Origin: Posidonia oceanica
Taxonomy: Eukaryota > Streptophyta > Magnoliopsida > Alismatales > Posidoniaceae
Length of the DNA: 64,000 bases
NCBI GenBank assembly: GCA_037176725.1
Contig: JAZBRS010000060.1
Coordinates: 58,246,001-58,310,000, forward strand
Direction of reading: 5' to 3'
Below, piece by piece: positions 44,531-55,759 of the stretch (the first letter of the stretch is position 1; each line of letters begins with the position of its first letter). A program made the translations under genes and the position numbers. The notes beneath the pieces were generated by a model. It saw nothing but the letters and a program-made list of their open reading frames with translations, searched no databases and was not told where the DNA came from.

Positions 44531-44794
44531 TCACCGACTCAGGTCAGAAAAGTAGGTCCCCTGTCTAAATCCCAGCCCAAAGCTTAGGTAGTAACAGGGT
44601 GATGCGTTGGTGGCCTCGACCCCACCGAAGCGTGGGTGGTACCCTCCACTAGCACCGACATGACCCTTAGACAAGGGGGACAAGCCAACCGACTCACGCC
44701 ATACCAAAGCATTGGGGCAAGAGGCCGAGACCATCCTTCGCAGACTGATAGGTGGACTCAGATGAGAAGATGCATGCCCTATATGATGCTTCAT
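44531..44794 (-). CDS. Leader ORF (E3), hypothetical
   Basis: 87 codons, open from ATG to the shared stop after GTYFSDLSR although E3 is otherwise heavily decayed. It shares SSHLSPPISLRR, GGYHPRFGGVEATNAS and the C-terminus with E1. No known domain. Confidence 0.35.
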   Translation of the reverse strand: MKHHIGHASSHLSPPISLRRMVSASCPNALVWRESVGLSPLSKGHVGASGGYHPRFGGVEATNASPCYYLSFGLGFRQGTYFSDLSR

Positions 44795-46199
44795 GCAAAT
44801 GATTAAAGTCTTTTATCTTGCATCTTTTATTAACTCAAGGGGGTGCATGTGTGTTGATGGCTCTAGTTGTACCTAGAATTTATTTTTACTTGCCATATTT
44901 AGTTAGCCGTGGGGGAAGCAATCAGTCTCTAATTGTCCTTAGGCTTAGTGCAAAAAGGGGAAGAAAATCACCCAAGCATGGCAAGCAAACATCATACATC
45001 ATTTCAAAAGGCATGCTCATGGCATGTGCGGGTGTCGTGGACATGCTTAGTGAAAATGGAAACAATCAGCACATCAAAAGGCATATAAGACATGGCATGT
45101 GCATTAGTGTAGTGGCATGGCATATTTGTGCGAAATAAATCAGGCATCAGACAAAAAGCATGGATTAAAGCAGTAGTCATGCAAGCATGGTAATTGAATG
45201 CTGTAATAAGGAAAATGCATGAATTAAAGAAACAGATAAGCAAATAAAGTAAGTAAATGCTGAGATAATAGATAAGGCGCAATGCGATAAGTAAACAAAC
45301 AAGGTAACAAATGCTAAGCTAAGCAGACAAGTGTTGACACCCCATTTCGACAAGGCTGAATCGGCAGGTCTCTCTGGTGGCTAGGAAAAAACCCAAAATT
45401 ACACCTTTCTCCTCACCCTTCCTTTCGAATCCAAACTCCACCTCAAACCCTGAAACCAAACCTAGAACTACACCCATTTTCTAACCCAGAAAACCACCCC
45501 AAAATCCTCTCAAAACCTTACCCTGAAACCATCCAAGACCTTACCCTAAAACCATCCAAATGCAGGTCCAAATCCACACCTCTCCCTTTCTCTTTCCCTC
45601 CAAAATCAGCCTAAACTCAACCTAAGATTACACCCCTTTCCTGAACCCGAAAACTAACCAAAAACCATAGGAAAACTCACCATCCCTGACTTAACAAACC
45701 CACCAAAAATCCTAGAAACTTTCAAACCAAAACCACCCCCAAAAACCCTAGGAAACTTAGGCAAAACTACCCTTTTTCTACACCTCAAAACCCTTCCAAA
45801 ACTTTCTCAAAACCAAACCAAAACCCTAGGTCCCACACTAGAGACCCTAGACTACACACCCACCAAATTCCCCCCCTTTTCGAAACCTCTAAAACCTCCT
45901 TTTGCCCAAATTATCCTTTTCTCTCTCTTGGATTATCCTTTTCTCTCTCCTCTCTCTCTCCTGATTATCCTCCTTCTTTTCACCTCCTTTTCTCCCTCTT
46001 TTTGTCTGCCTGTGGGCCCCCCTTGTGCTCCTATCTGTTCTCAACCTTATTCCTATTTTTATCTTATTTTTTCCATTTTCTTTGATTTTCAAAAAATTAC
46101 TTTCCTTCAACTCCTCTCTTTCCTATTTATTCCTCCGTTTCTTCCTTTTCTTTTTCCTTTTCCCCTTCTTTTCCTCTCTTCCACTAAAGCCTTAAAAAA

Positions 46200-47020
46200 C
46201 CTTTAAAAACCTTTAAAACTCTAAAACAAAAGAGAAACAAATCAAAACCCTAAAATGAAATAATTAAAAACTTAAACAAACAATTAAAAACAAAAAAAAA
46301 CTAACTAAACCCAACTAAAAAGAGAAACTAAGAATGCAATCTAAAAAAAATACAAAACAAACAAAGGAAAATGCTATAAAATCAAGCAAAAAAAAAAACC
46401 AAAATATAATAAAAACAAACCAAAAGTAAAAATCTCATTAAAAATAATCAAAAAACAAATCATAAAAAGAAGAAGAAGAAGAAAACAATTAAAAACATTA
46501 AGACAAGTAATTAAAAGACACTTAACAAACCTAAAAGAAACAACCAAAAAACTTGAAACAATTTAAAAACATTTAATTAAAAACTTAACAACAAAAACTT
46601 AACTAAAAAATATTAAAAGAATTTAACAAACAAAATCAAAAAGCAATTTAAAAAAAAAGACTTAAGAAAAAACTAAAGTCAAAAAACTTAAAACTCCTCC
46701 TAACTAATTAAAAAGCAACCCATTAAAAAAGCCTAATTAAAAATCCCAACTTAACAAGAAAAATTTAACAAGGAAAACTTAACTAAAAAATATTAAAAAG
46801 AATTCAACCAACAAAATAAAAAAAAAACAATTTAAAGAAAACTTAAATCCTAAAAACTTAAATCAAAAGAGAAGTTTAAACAATTAAAACAATCAAAAAA
46901 GAAAAACTTAAAAGGAGGAAACCATTAACAAATTCAAAAGAGTAATCAAGAAAAAAGAGAATTAAAAAAAAACATTATGCTTTGAAACAAATCCAAAAAA
47001 AAAGAGAAACAAAAAATCTT
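46200..47020 (+). repeat. A-rich tract (E4 LTR)
   Basis: Counterpart of 15650-16400, with AAAACAATTAAAAACA-type words and no frame of note. The AAACCCTA-like and CT-rich zone precedes it (45390-45970). Confidence 0.75.
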
Positions 47021-47089
47021 TCTTTCTTTTCTTCTTTCTTTTTTCTTTCCTATTTCTTCTTCTTCCCTTTTATTTCAATTTCTTTCCCT

Positions 47090-48300
47090 TCCCCCCCCTC
47101 TGCTACAGCACACCTCTTTCTCCTCTCTGTCTGCTATCCCTTTTCTCAGCCACCCTACTCCCTTCACACCTGCACACACCACCAGACCTGACCACCTGCA
47201 CGCCCCTGCACCAGCCCAGACCGGCATGCGCCGCCCGCCGCGGCCGTGCCACCAGAGCCCTGCCACCACCCCTCCTTGGCACTCAAGTGCCTGAACCCAA
47301 GCCATAACCCAAGAAACGAGTGGAACCAAGAAAAAAGACATCAGAAAAAATCCAGAATTCACCCACAGACCCTCCTCTCTCTCTTGTGCACTCCACCAGA
47401 AGAAAGAAGCCAAGCAACCCAAGAATTCCCGGAAAAACAGACCACTTGAACCCATTTTTCTCTCAAAAGCTTCCAACACACATACTCCATTGAAGAACTT
47501 CCACTACAGGCATCCAAAAATTCCCAAACTCCACCATCGTACTCACCAAGCTCCCACCTTCACAACCCACCCAACATCTCACCACGAGACCTCCCACAGC
47601 CACCGCATTCCACTACAAACACTTGGGTCCTGTTTTTGCCCGAAAACTTCAAACCTCCATAACTTCTTCCACACTCAGTGGAATTCACTTCCGCTTCTTC
47701 CCACGCGCTCCCCAGACAACCACCTAGCCGCCTGAGCCTTTGGTTCGGCCTGGAATGCTGCACATCGCCGTACCCACCTCGGCCTTCACAGCAAGAGCTC
47801 ATCTGAACCAGATCTTGCTCCGGGCTGTGGAGCTTGCTTCTGGAAGCTCCGTCCTCCTCCTTGGACCTCCGGCAATGTCCCCGAGCCTCCCCAGCAGCAG
47901 CAGCCGCCGGTCCACGCCGTCCCCACCTCCCTCTGGCCGGCCGAAAGCCACCCAGGTGGGTGGCCCTCTCCAGCGTGCGCAGCGGGTGAAAGAAGCCTCC
48001 TCCGGATTCTCCTCTTCCTCCTCTTGCTCCTTGGCTTTTCCCCAAGGCGTTTCGTCGCCTGTGCCGCCCACACGAGCTCGCCGAACTTCCTTTCTTCTCC
48101 GGCGCCGGTCGCCGGCGTTCCAGCAACGGCAGCACTCCCGCGAGCTTCCGCCGCCGCCGACGCTTCGCCGGACCTCCCCTGCCTCCGCACGAGCTCGCCG
48201 GTCTCCTCCGCACCCTTCCCGCGCCGCGCCGACACCTCCTCCGCCGGTCCAGGGAAGCCGCCGACGAGCTCCGGCAGCCTCCCCTGTAGCAGGTAAAACA
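47090..48300 (+). other. GC-rich gene-like patch (E4 LTR)
   Basis: C/G-rich with a Pro/Ser/Arg-rich frame of 195 codons (47740-48327) and equally long frames on the other strand, which argues against coding. Its left half shows little likeness to the other LTRs. It ends CCTGTAGCAG/GTAAAAC, a weak donor-like site. Confidence 0.5.
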
Positions 48301-48309
48301 CTCACTGTT

Positions 48310-49160
48310 CTTTTATTATTTTTTTAACTTAGTTCATTTACTTGCATTGCATTACTGTCATTATAAGTTTCTAATATTGCATCTAGGTCCAGATCAGTTT
48401 ATGAATTATGTTATGCTGATTTAAAATCATATTAAATTGCAATTAAAGTCTACATTCTTGCCTATTTGCACTGTCATCCACATGCTGTTTATTTTCTTTA
48501 GTTGTCTTTTAAATTAAGCCCTGCATGTTTCTGTTATTACATATTGGTCCTCTATTGTTGTGGTTTAATCTTGTTTCTTTAGATCTAGTCCAGTAAGTTG
48601 CTATATTTGCATATCAGTCCGTTCTTGGTTCAACATGGCTTGCTATGCTTTACTGTTTGCCCCAGTATGTTTTTATTTTTGCAATTAGGTCCTTCAGTTG
48701 TTAAATGCCACTTAAATGCTTGCTGTTAAGTCCTGATCTTTGCATTATTTGCATCATGGTCCCCTGATCTGTTTTCAAGCATTTTGTTTGCATCCTTCAT
48801 TTACTGCATTGCATGCTTAGCTCTTGCTTCCTGATTTTGCACATAGGTCCTCTGCATCATGCATAGCATGCATTTAGCTTGCATTTTTCTTACAAAATTG
48901 CATTTCAACCCCTGCATGTTTTAAAATTGCATATAGATCCCCCATATGATTGCAAAGCCTATTCCAGTGCATGTTTACCTTATTAGGTTGCATTTTGAAC
49001 CCTGCATCTTGCAAAATCACACTTAGACCCCTCAATTTCCAAAAACCCTGCATAAAAAGTCCCAAACTTTTCAAAATCTTTGCATTTAGACCCCCATTTT
49101 TTCAAAAATTGCATTTAAGTCCCCAATTTTCTGAAAAATCATCCTTAGGTATTTTCTTGC
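48310..49160 (+). repeat. Degenerate TTGCA...CC motif zone (E4 LTR)
   Basis: Same style as 18080-19110, for example TTTTGCACATAGGTCC and AAATTGCATTTCAACCCC. Confidence 0.6.
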
Positions 49161-49444
49161 ATTTTGCACGCATTGCACTCATGCATTCTTGCATTCTGGC
49201 ATCCTTGCACACACTTAAACACTTTTAGCTCCCATTCGCAGGGGAGGACCTGTTTTGCACACCCCTAGGACCTCCTGTACACCTAGATCCATTCTCCTCT
49301 CATGTTCTGGCCCCTCTGCCTTGAAGCTGGGATATCTTCCGATCCGGCCGTTGGATCTTCTCAACCAAGCTACCTGGACGACTCCGGCAGAGCACTCTTC
49401 AGCATGGACCAAGCAGATCTCAGATCAGGCTTCAGATTTCCCAG

Positions 49445-49771
49445 GTAAGTCCTCCTGAACCCCTGCACAGCATTCATTTGCACACCATTTGCATTACATG
49501 CATCGTTTTTGCTTTCTATTTCCTCGAACATGTAGAATAGGACTTCCTCTTCTTGTCTATCAGCTCTGCTCCCCTTTTTCGCGTATTCCCAAGTGCTTTG
49601 TGTTGTGTTTCCCCTGGATTCACCACTAATTGCAACTTTCTTCCCCCTTTCCCACGATCTGATCGCACTGCGAGCTTTGGGCAGCGTGGGAGAAATATCG
49701 TAGGACGGTTTAGTGGGAAACAGTTACAGAATGGTGGTGATCCTTCCACTTGCTTATCTTCCCCATTGTAG
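49445..49771 (+). other. GT-AG intron-like segment in E4 LTR (327 nt)
   Basis: CCAG/GTAAGT is a full plant donor consensus; the acceptor is CTTATCTTCCCCATTGTAG. It matches E1 and E2 in place and within one nucleotide in length. Confidence 0.6.
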
Positions 49772-49904
49772 GTCTTTACACCTACTCTGCGTGGCGCTTA
49801 AACAGTGTCTGTTCCAACACACGCACTGTTTGCTTCTCCTTTCGCTTCTCTTGTCCTTTCTCTTTGCATTTGCATCTGCACGGCTTCATCGATGTTTTAT
49901 TTCG

Positions 49905-51085
49905 CCGTTTTTGGCACCATTTTGCGTGCCCGCCTCTTCCATGGCACTGTTTTGGGTGCCCGCTTTGCCTTTGGCACCGTTTCGCGTGCCCGGTCTGTCT
50001 TCGGCACCATTTTGCATGCCCGCTTTGCTTTTGGCACCGTTTCGCGTGCCCGCTTTGCTTTTGGCACCGTTTTGCGTGCCCGCTTTGCTTTTGGCACCGT
50101 TTCGCTTGCCGGCTCTGTCTTTGGCACCGTTTCGCGTGCCCGCTCTGTCTTTGGCCCCGTTCTACGTGCCTGCTTTGCTTTTGGCACCGTTTCACGTGCC
50201 CGCTCTGTCTTTGGCCCCGTTCTACATGCCCGCTTTGCTTTTGGCACCGTTTCACGTGCCCGCTCTGTCTTTGGCCCCGTTCTGCGTGCCCGCTTTGCTT
50301 TTAGCACCGTTTCGCGTGCCCGCTCTGTCTTTGGCACTGTTTCGCGTGCCAGCTCTGTCTTTGGCACCGTTCTGCATGCCCGCTTTGCTTTTGGCACTGT
50401 TTCGCGTGCCAGTTTTGTCTTTGGCACCGTTTTGCGTGCCCACTTTGCTTTTGGCACCGTTTCGCGTGCCCGCTCTGTCTTTGGCACCGTTTTGCGTGCC
50501 CGCTTTGCTTTTGGCACCGTTTTGCGTGCCAGCTCTGTTTGCACCGTTTCGCGTGCCCGCTCTGTCTTTGGCACCGTTTCACGTGCCTGCTCTATCTTTG
50601 GCACCATTCTGCATGCCCGCTTTGCTTTTGGCACCGTTTCGCGTGCTCGCTCTGTCTTTGGCTCCGTTCTGCATGCCTGCTTTGCTTTTGGCACCGTTTC
50701 ACGTGCCTGCTTTGTCTTTGGCACCGTTTCGCGTGCCCGCTCTGTCTTTGGCACCGTTCTGCGTGCCCGCTTTGCTTTTGGCACCGTTCTGCGTGCCCGC
50801 TTTGCTTTTGGCACCGTTTCGCGTGCCTGCTCTGTCTTTGGCACCGTTTTGCATGCCCGCTCTGTCTTTGGCACCGTTTTGCATGCCCGCTTTGTCTTTG
50901 GCACCGTTTTGCGTGCCCGCTCTGTCTTTGGCACCGTTTCGCGTGCCCGCTCTGTCTTTGGCACCGTTTTGCCTGCCGCCTTGCCTTCTCACACTGTTTT
51001 GCATGTCGGTCTTGTTTTCTTGCACCGTTTTACGTGCTGCTTCCGCTTCTCGCACTGTTTCGCGTGTCTTATGCTGTTTCCTTTG
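49905..51085 (+). repeat. LTR 30-bp array (E4), about 39 units
   Basis: Alternating 30-bp units GTGCCCGCTTTGCTTTTGGC and GTGCCCGCTCTGTCTTTGGC joined by ACCGTTTCGC or ACCGTTTTGC. Each has GGCAC...GTGCC arms. Frames of 505, 447, 355 and 205 codons across it on both strands are by-products of the period. Confidence 0.95.
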
Positions 51086-51350
51086 CACGTCGCCTGTATT
51101 GCTTGGTTTTTACCGTCGTTTTGCTTTTTCGCTTGCGTTTGCCTATAGGGCAGTGATGCTTACTGCCTGGAGTTCTCACGAGTCAGTTTTTGCCCGGTTC
51201 GGAACACAGACAGCGTTGCTGAGCACTTAGACTGCACGTTTACTTTCCTGCATTGCATCCCACCACCTAGAGCACACCTATGAGCATTCATTCAGGCATT
51301 CATTGGCATTTAGGCATTCGAACCTGCATTTCCCTACATATGCAAGCGTA

Positions 51351-51420
51351 AGCCTAGAAAGACCGATTCTCGGGCGTGTCGGGAGTGCCTAACACCTTCC
51401 CCGCACGTAACAGGAGTCCT
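51351..51420 (+). promoter_or_regulatory. Conserved GC-rich hairpin block (E4 LTR)
   Basis: Same as 20331-20400, with one or two changes (GTCGGGAGTGCC). Confidence 0.7.
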
Positions 51421-52389
51421 TGCCCAGTCTTTTGGCCCGTAATGACCATATTGCCCTTATCCTAGGCATGAGTCACATCATTTGCATTCATTTGCATTTG
51501 TTTTCCTTTGCATTGCTTTGCTTTGCATTTCTTGCTTGGTTTTGCATGTTAATTCACGCATTTCCCCCGGTTTTCCTTGTCTCCCGATAATAGACACGGT
51601 GGCAACACTGAATTGTCTTATCTTCCCCTTTTCTTATCTTTTCTCCTCTGTTTTAAGTGTTTTCGAGTTGAGCCCTCTGTTGACACCCTATTTTGACAGG
51701 CTGGATCGTTTGGAGCCTTCCGGTGGCTGCTGGACCCGAACCTAGACCCAAACCTACACCTTCCTCTCCTTCTTTTCCCACAAAACAAGCCTGAACTTGA
51801 CCTGAGCTTACCCCCCTTTCCCGAACCTGAAAACCCACCAAAATCCATAGGAACACTCACCCCTGATGACTTAGCAAACCCACCGAAAAGCCTGCAAAAT
51901 CTCAAACCAGACCCCTCCCAAAAACCCTAGGAAACTTAGGCGAAAATACCTTTTTTCTACACCTCAAAACCCCTCCAAAACTTCCTCAAAACTGAACCAA
52001 AACTCCAGGACCAGAACTAGAAACCCTAGACCCCGCACCCGCCAAATTTCACCCCTTTCGAAGACCTTTAAGACCCCTTTTCGCTGGAATTATCGTTTTC
52101 TCTCTCCGGGATTATCGTTTTCTCTCTCCTCTCTCTCTCCTGATTATCGTCTCTCTTTTCATCCCCTTCTTGCCCTCCTTCTGGCTTGGCAGCGGGCCCC
52201 CTTTGTACTCCTATCCCTTCTCTACCTTATTCCTATTTTTATTTTATTTTTACCATCTTCCTTGAATTTTAAAAAATCTTTTCCCTCAAACCTACCTCTT
52301 TCCCTTTTATTCCCTTTTTTCCTCTTTTCTTCTTCTTTTTTCTTTTCTTCTTCCTTCCTTTGCAAAAAACCTCAAAAATCCTTAAAAAT

Positions 52390-53140
52390 CTGTAAAACCC
52401 CAAGACCTAAAAGAAACAAATCAGAATCCCCAGAAAAAGCAATTAAAAACATTAAATAAATAATTAAAAACCTAAACTTAATTAAATCAAGCTAAAAGAA
52501 AATCAAGCATGCAAACTAAAAAATGCAAAACAAACTAAAATAAAATACTGTAAAATCAACTAAAAAACTGAAATAAAATCAGAACCTACCGAAAATGAAA
52601 ACCCCACTAAAAGAATTAAAAAACAAACCCCAAGGGAAAGAATTAAAAATCAAATGCTAAAACAAGTAATTAAAGGAGACAAAAGGCTTAACCTAATAAA
52701 CATGAGAAAAAACAGCATAAGAACCTAATTAAGAAAGGAAAAAGAAAATACAGTTAAAAGACTTAAAACACTTAATCAAACCAGGAAAAAATCAACTAAA
52801 AAAAAAATCAAGAAGAATTAACAAATGAAAAACAAAAGCATGGTTCAAAGGACTTAAAGAAGGAAAATATAAAGGACTAGAACTAAAAAGCCCAAATCCA
52901 CTCTAACTAATACGAAAATAAATCCTAAAAATCCTAATTAACATCCTAAAATATTTAACAAGAAAACACAATTTTAAAAACAATTTAAAAGAATTTAACC
53001 AACCCCTAATCAAGTGGAAAACAAATCAAAAACAAAATAAAACCCTAAAGCCCCAATCAAGCCTAAAACCCACTAATTAACCTAAAAACAGTCATTAAAA
53101 AATCCAATTAAACACCCAACCTACAACACAACTCATCTAA
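52390..53140 (+). repeat. A-rich tract (E5 LTR)
   Basis: Very close to the E1 tract (AATTAAAAACCTAAACTTAA and similar), closer than to E4. The AAACCCTA-like and CT-rich zone is at 51730-52150. Confidence 0.75.
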
Positions 53141-53239
53141 TATTTTTATTTATTTTTATCCTTTTTTTTCTATTTTCTTTTCCCTCTTTCTTCCCATCTT
53201 TCTTTCTTTCTTCTTTTTTATCCTTCCTTTTCTTCTTTA

Positions 53240-54640
53240 CTGGGCTCACCAGCCCATTACCCGATTTCTTCCTTTTTTAAACCACAGCCCGCTGCTACAG
53301 TCATCCACAGTCCTTCTTCTTCCTCCGTCCGCGCGTTGCAGTGCTACAGTAGCACGCCGCCTGCCATTCTGCCCTCCTGCCATCTTCTGCTCGCGCCGAA
53401 CGTCGGTCCGTGCTTCCTGCCATTGCCACGCCGTGGCATTCAATGCGGACACCTGCAAAACCAAGAAGGGAGGCTATCAGAAATCAGGCGGAAAGGGAGG
53501 GAAATTCAGAGTGTGTTTTCAGGGGAAGAAGAGAGAAGAAAAACCAAGCGAAATCATCCCGGAAGAGAGACGGAGGATTCCAGCGGATTCCCAGAGAGAG
53601 AGAGCACCTTCCCTCCTCTGAAATCCACCCAGAAACGCCGGACCTTCCGCCCGTCTTTCCACAGCAAACCAAAGCCGGAACGCCCCAAAAAACCCTCCAG
53701 AATTCCTTCCCCAATCTCACCCAAGACTCCTACGATTCCTCCCACCACTCCACACAGAGAAACAGCCCCAGCCTTTCGCCTCCGGCACCCTGAAACCCAG
53801 GGAGAACCCAACGCCACCCCTCCTGAAATTCCCACCACCGTAGACCTCCAATCGGTCCTAAACCTTTCCTAGATACTCGCCCGAACTCCAGCTTTCTAAC
53901 CCCCCAAAGCTTCGCCTACAAACCTCACCACAGACCAAACGAACCACCACAAACACTTGCCCCAATTTCTGTCCGAAAACCAATCCAATCCACAACCTTC
54001 ACCACAGCACTCCACTGCCCAATTCAAGCCCCCGCGCACCATCACCAGACCTCCAGCAACCTGCCAGAAGGCTCCGTTCGGCCTGAGGAGCAGCGAGCAC
54101 CTCTCCCCACCTCCGGTGACCCGTGGTGAACCCACTGGACCCATTCGTCGCGCCGATCTTCGCGGCTGCCCTCCGGTCATTCAGCAAGCTCCAGAGCGTC
54201 GTGCTGAGCAGAACCAGACGCCCAGAAGTAGCAGACGGCGCCCGCAGTAGCCAGGCCGAGCTCGCCGACTTCTGCAAGGTCGACCGACGTCGGGAGCGCG
54301 TTCCAGACGCGGGAGGAGGTATTTTCTTCCTCTCTCAGCTCTCCCTCCTTCCTCTTCTGCTTCTCCGCCAACCAGAAGTGGCTTCCAAGCCCTCCAGCTC
54401 CGCCTGCAAGTCGCCGGACAGACTGTCTTCTCCGGCGCCGGCCTCCTCTTCTCCGGACGCTCCGCCCAACAGAACATCGCTCCGACAGTCTCCGAAGCTC
54501 CGCATGAACGCCGGTAGCAACCTCCGCCGATCAGCATCTCCGCAGCTCCCTGTGCCGGCGGTGGCGAGCTCCGGTGGCGTTCGGCTACAGTGCCAGCTAC
54601 CGCCGGCGGTTCACTATTCATTTATTTTTCTAGTTATAAG
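53240..54640 (+). other. GC-rich gene-like patch (E5 LTR)
   Basis: Pro-rich frames up to 206 codons (54123-54743) overlap on both strands without known domains. The right end (GTGCCGGCGGTGGCGAGCTC) matches E1; the left end does not. Confidence 0.5.
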
Positions 54641-54649
54641 GTTTCTGTG

Positions 54650-55400
54650 TAAATATTGCATGCCTATCTTAAGTTTTTCCATTTTTGCGTTCTGGTCCTT
54701 AGTTTATTTAATCTGCTTAGTTTTTAATTTAATACCATGCTAAATTGCTTTTTCTATTTCTGTTTTTCTATATTTACATTCTGGTCCTTTTACTGTGCTG
54801 TGTAGTTGTAACTTTTTATGTTTTAGCCCCTCTACTTTCGATTTTTGCACATAAGTCCTGCACTTAATCAGTTCATTTATTTACTTGCATTTCACCATAC
54901 TGCATTGCATTCCCAGTCCTTGCATTTTACTATTTTTGCATTCAAGTCCCATGCACTGTAGAACTTAGGGTTTATTTTCTTGTTTTGCATACTGCATTGC
55001 ACATTTGCCCCCCAGTTTTTGCATATTTGCATTTAGGTCCATTTTAAATGGACAGTAACTCTGGCATGCATATTTAGTTTATTACATTGCATTCTTGACC
55101 CTGATCTTTTTAAAAATCACACTGTAGTCCTGTAATCTATTTTTCAGAGTATATTTTGCATATAAAATTGCATTTTCAGACCCTGCATGATTTGAAAATC
55201 ACACATAGAGCCTTGCATCTTTTGGAAAATTATGTGAAAAGACTGTTTTACCCCTAAGTTGCATTTCAACTCCCATGTTTGCAAAAATTGCATGTAGGCC
55301 CTCCACTTGCATCCTCGGACTCCCTAGAACCCCTGTTTTCTGGAAAATTTGCATTTTAGCCCCTTCCTTTTTCAAAAAATACTCTTAAACCCCCGTTCCT
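54650..55400 (+). repeat. Degenerate TTGCA...CC motif zone (E5 LTR)
   Basis: Close to E1's zone in sequence and order. Ends before the ACCTTCAGCACACCTCTAGG block and the donor-like CCAG/GTATAT at 55711-55720, whose acceptor is missing in E5. Confidence 0.6.
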
Positions 55401-55759
55401 TCCAAATGGCTTTTCCTTATCTTTTCTGGCTTTACATGCATTCCGCATCCATCTTAATCTTGCATTTAAGTTCTCCTTTGCATACACTAAGCGCTTCTAA
55501 CTCCCCTTCACTTGGGAGGACCTTCAGCACACCTCTAGGACCTCCTGAACACCTAGATCTGTTCTCCTCTTCTGTTCTGGCCCTTCCGCTCCGAAGTTGC
55601 GATATCTTTCAATCCGACCGTCGGATCTCCTCAAGTAAGCTGCCCAGGCGACCGCAGCGAAGCGCTCTTCAGCATGGACCAAGCAGATCTCCGATCGGAC
55701 TCCCGGATCTCCAGGTATATCTTCCCGAACTTCTGCACTGCATTCATTTTGCATGCCAT

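Larger units (their letters stand above)
38197..45331 (-). mobile_element. E3: oldest copy, leader to RT only in this piece
   Basis: Minus-strand member of the family, bounded on the left by E2 (inside the RT domain) and on the right by E4 (inside the leader). Its 5' LTR and primer site must lie right of E4/E5, and the rest of pol left of E2, all off the window. It is the most diverged copy and carries the most stops and frameshifts, in line with being the first insertion. Confidence 0.9.
44190..45331 (-). other. E3 5' leader (partial, cut by E4)
   Basis: Carries the hairpin (44252-44279), the conserved block (44431-44459), the leader ORF (44531-44794) and, beyond about 44800, low-complexity sequence like E5 57830-58480. 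E4 inserted at 45331/45332; ACAAG (45327-45331) is the expected target duplication. Confidence 0.8.
45332..51677 (+). mobile_element. E4 LTR, interrupted near its 3' end by E5
   Basis: Starts TGTTGACACCCCATTTCGAC and has all LTR zones in order, but stops at GTTGAGCCCTC (51677), where E5's LTR begins. By comparison with E1, only about 40 bp of LTR end are missing here, presumably to the right of E5. Whether E4 is a solo LTR or the 5' LTR of a whole element cannot be told, because its continuation is off the window. Confidence 0.9.

Noticed and set aside
47740..48327. 195-codon Pro/Ser/Arg-rich frame
   Set aside because: Frames of similar size overlap on the other strand, no counterpart in sister LTRs, typical of GC-rich noncoding DNA.
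49713..51230. 505-codon frame and overlapping 447-, 355- and 205-codon frames
   Set aside because: They translate a 30-bp tandem array; a period divisible by three keeps frames on both strands open. Products are simple peptide repeats and cover non-coding LTR.
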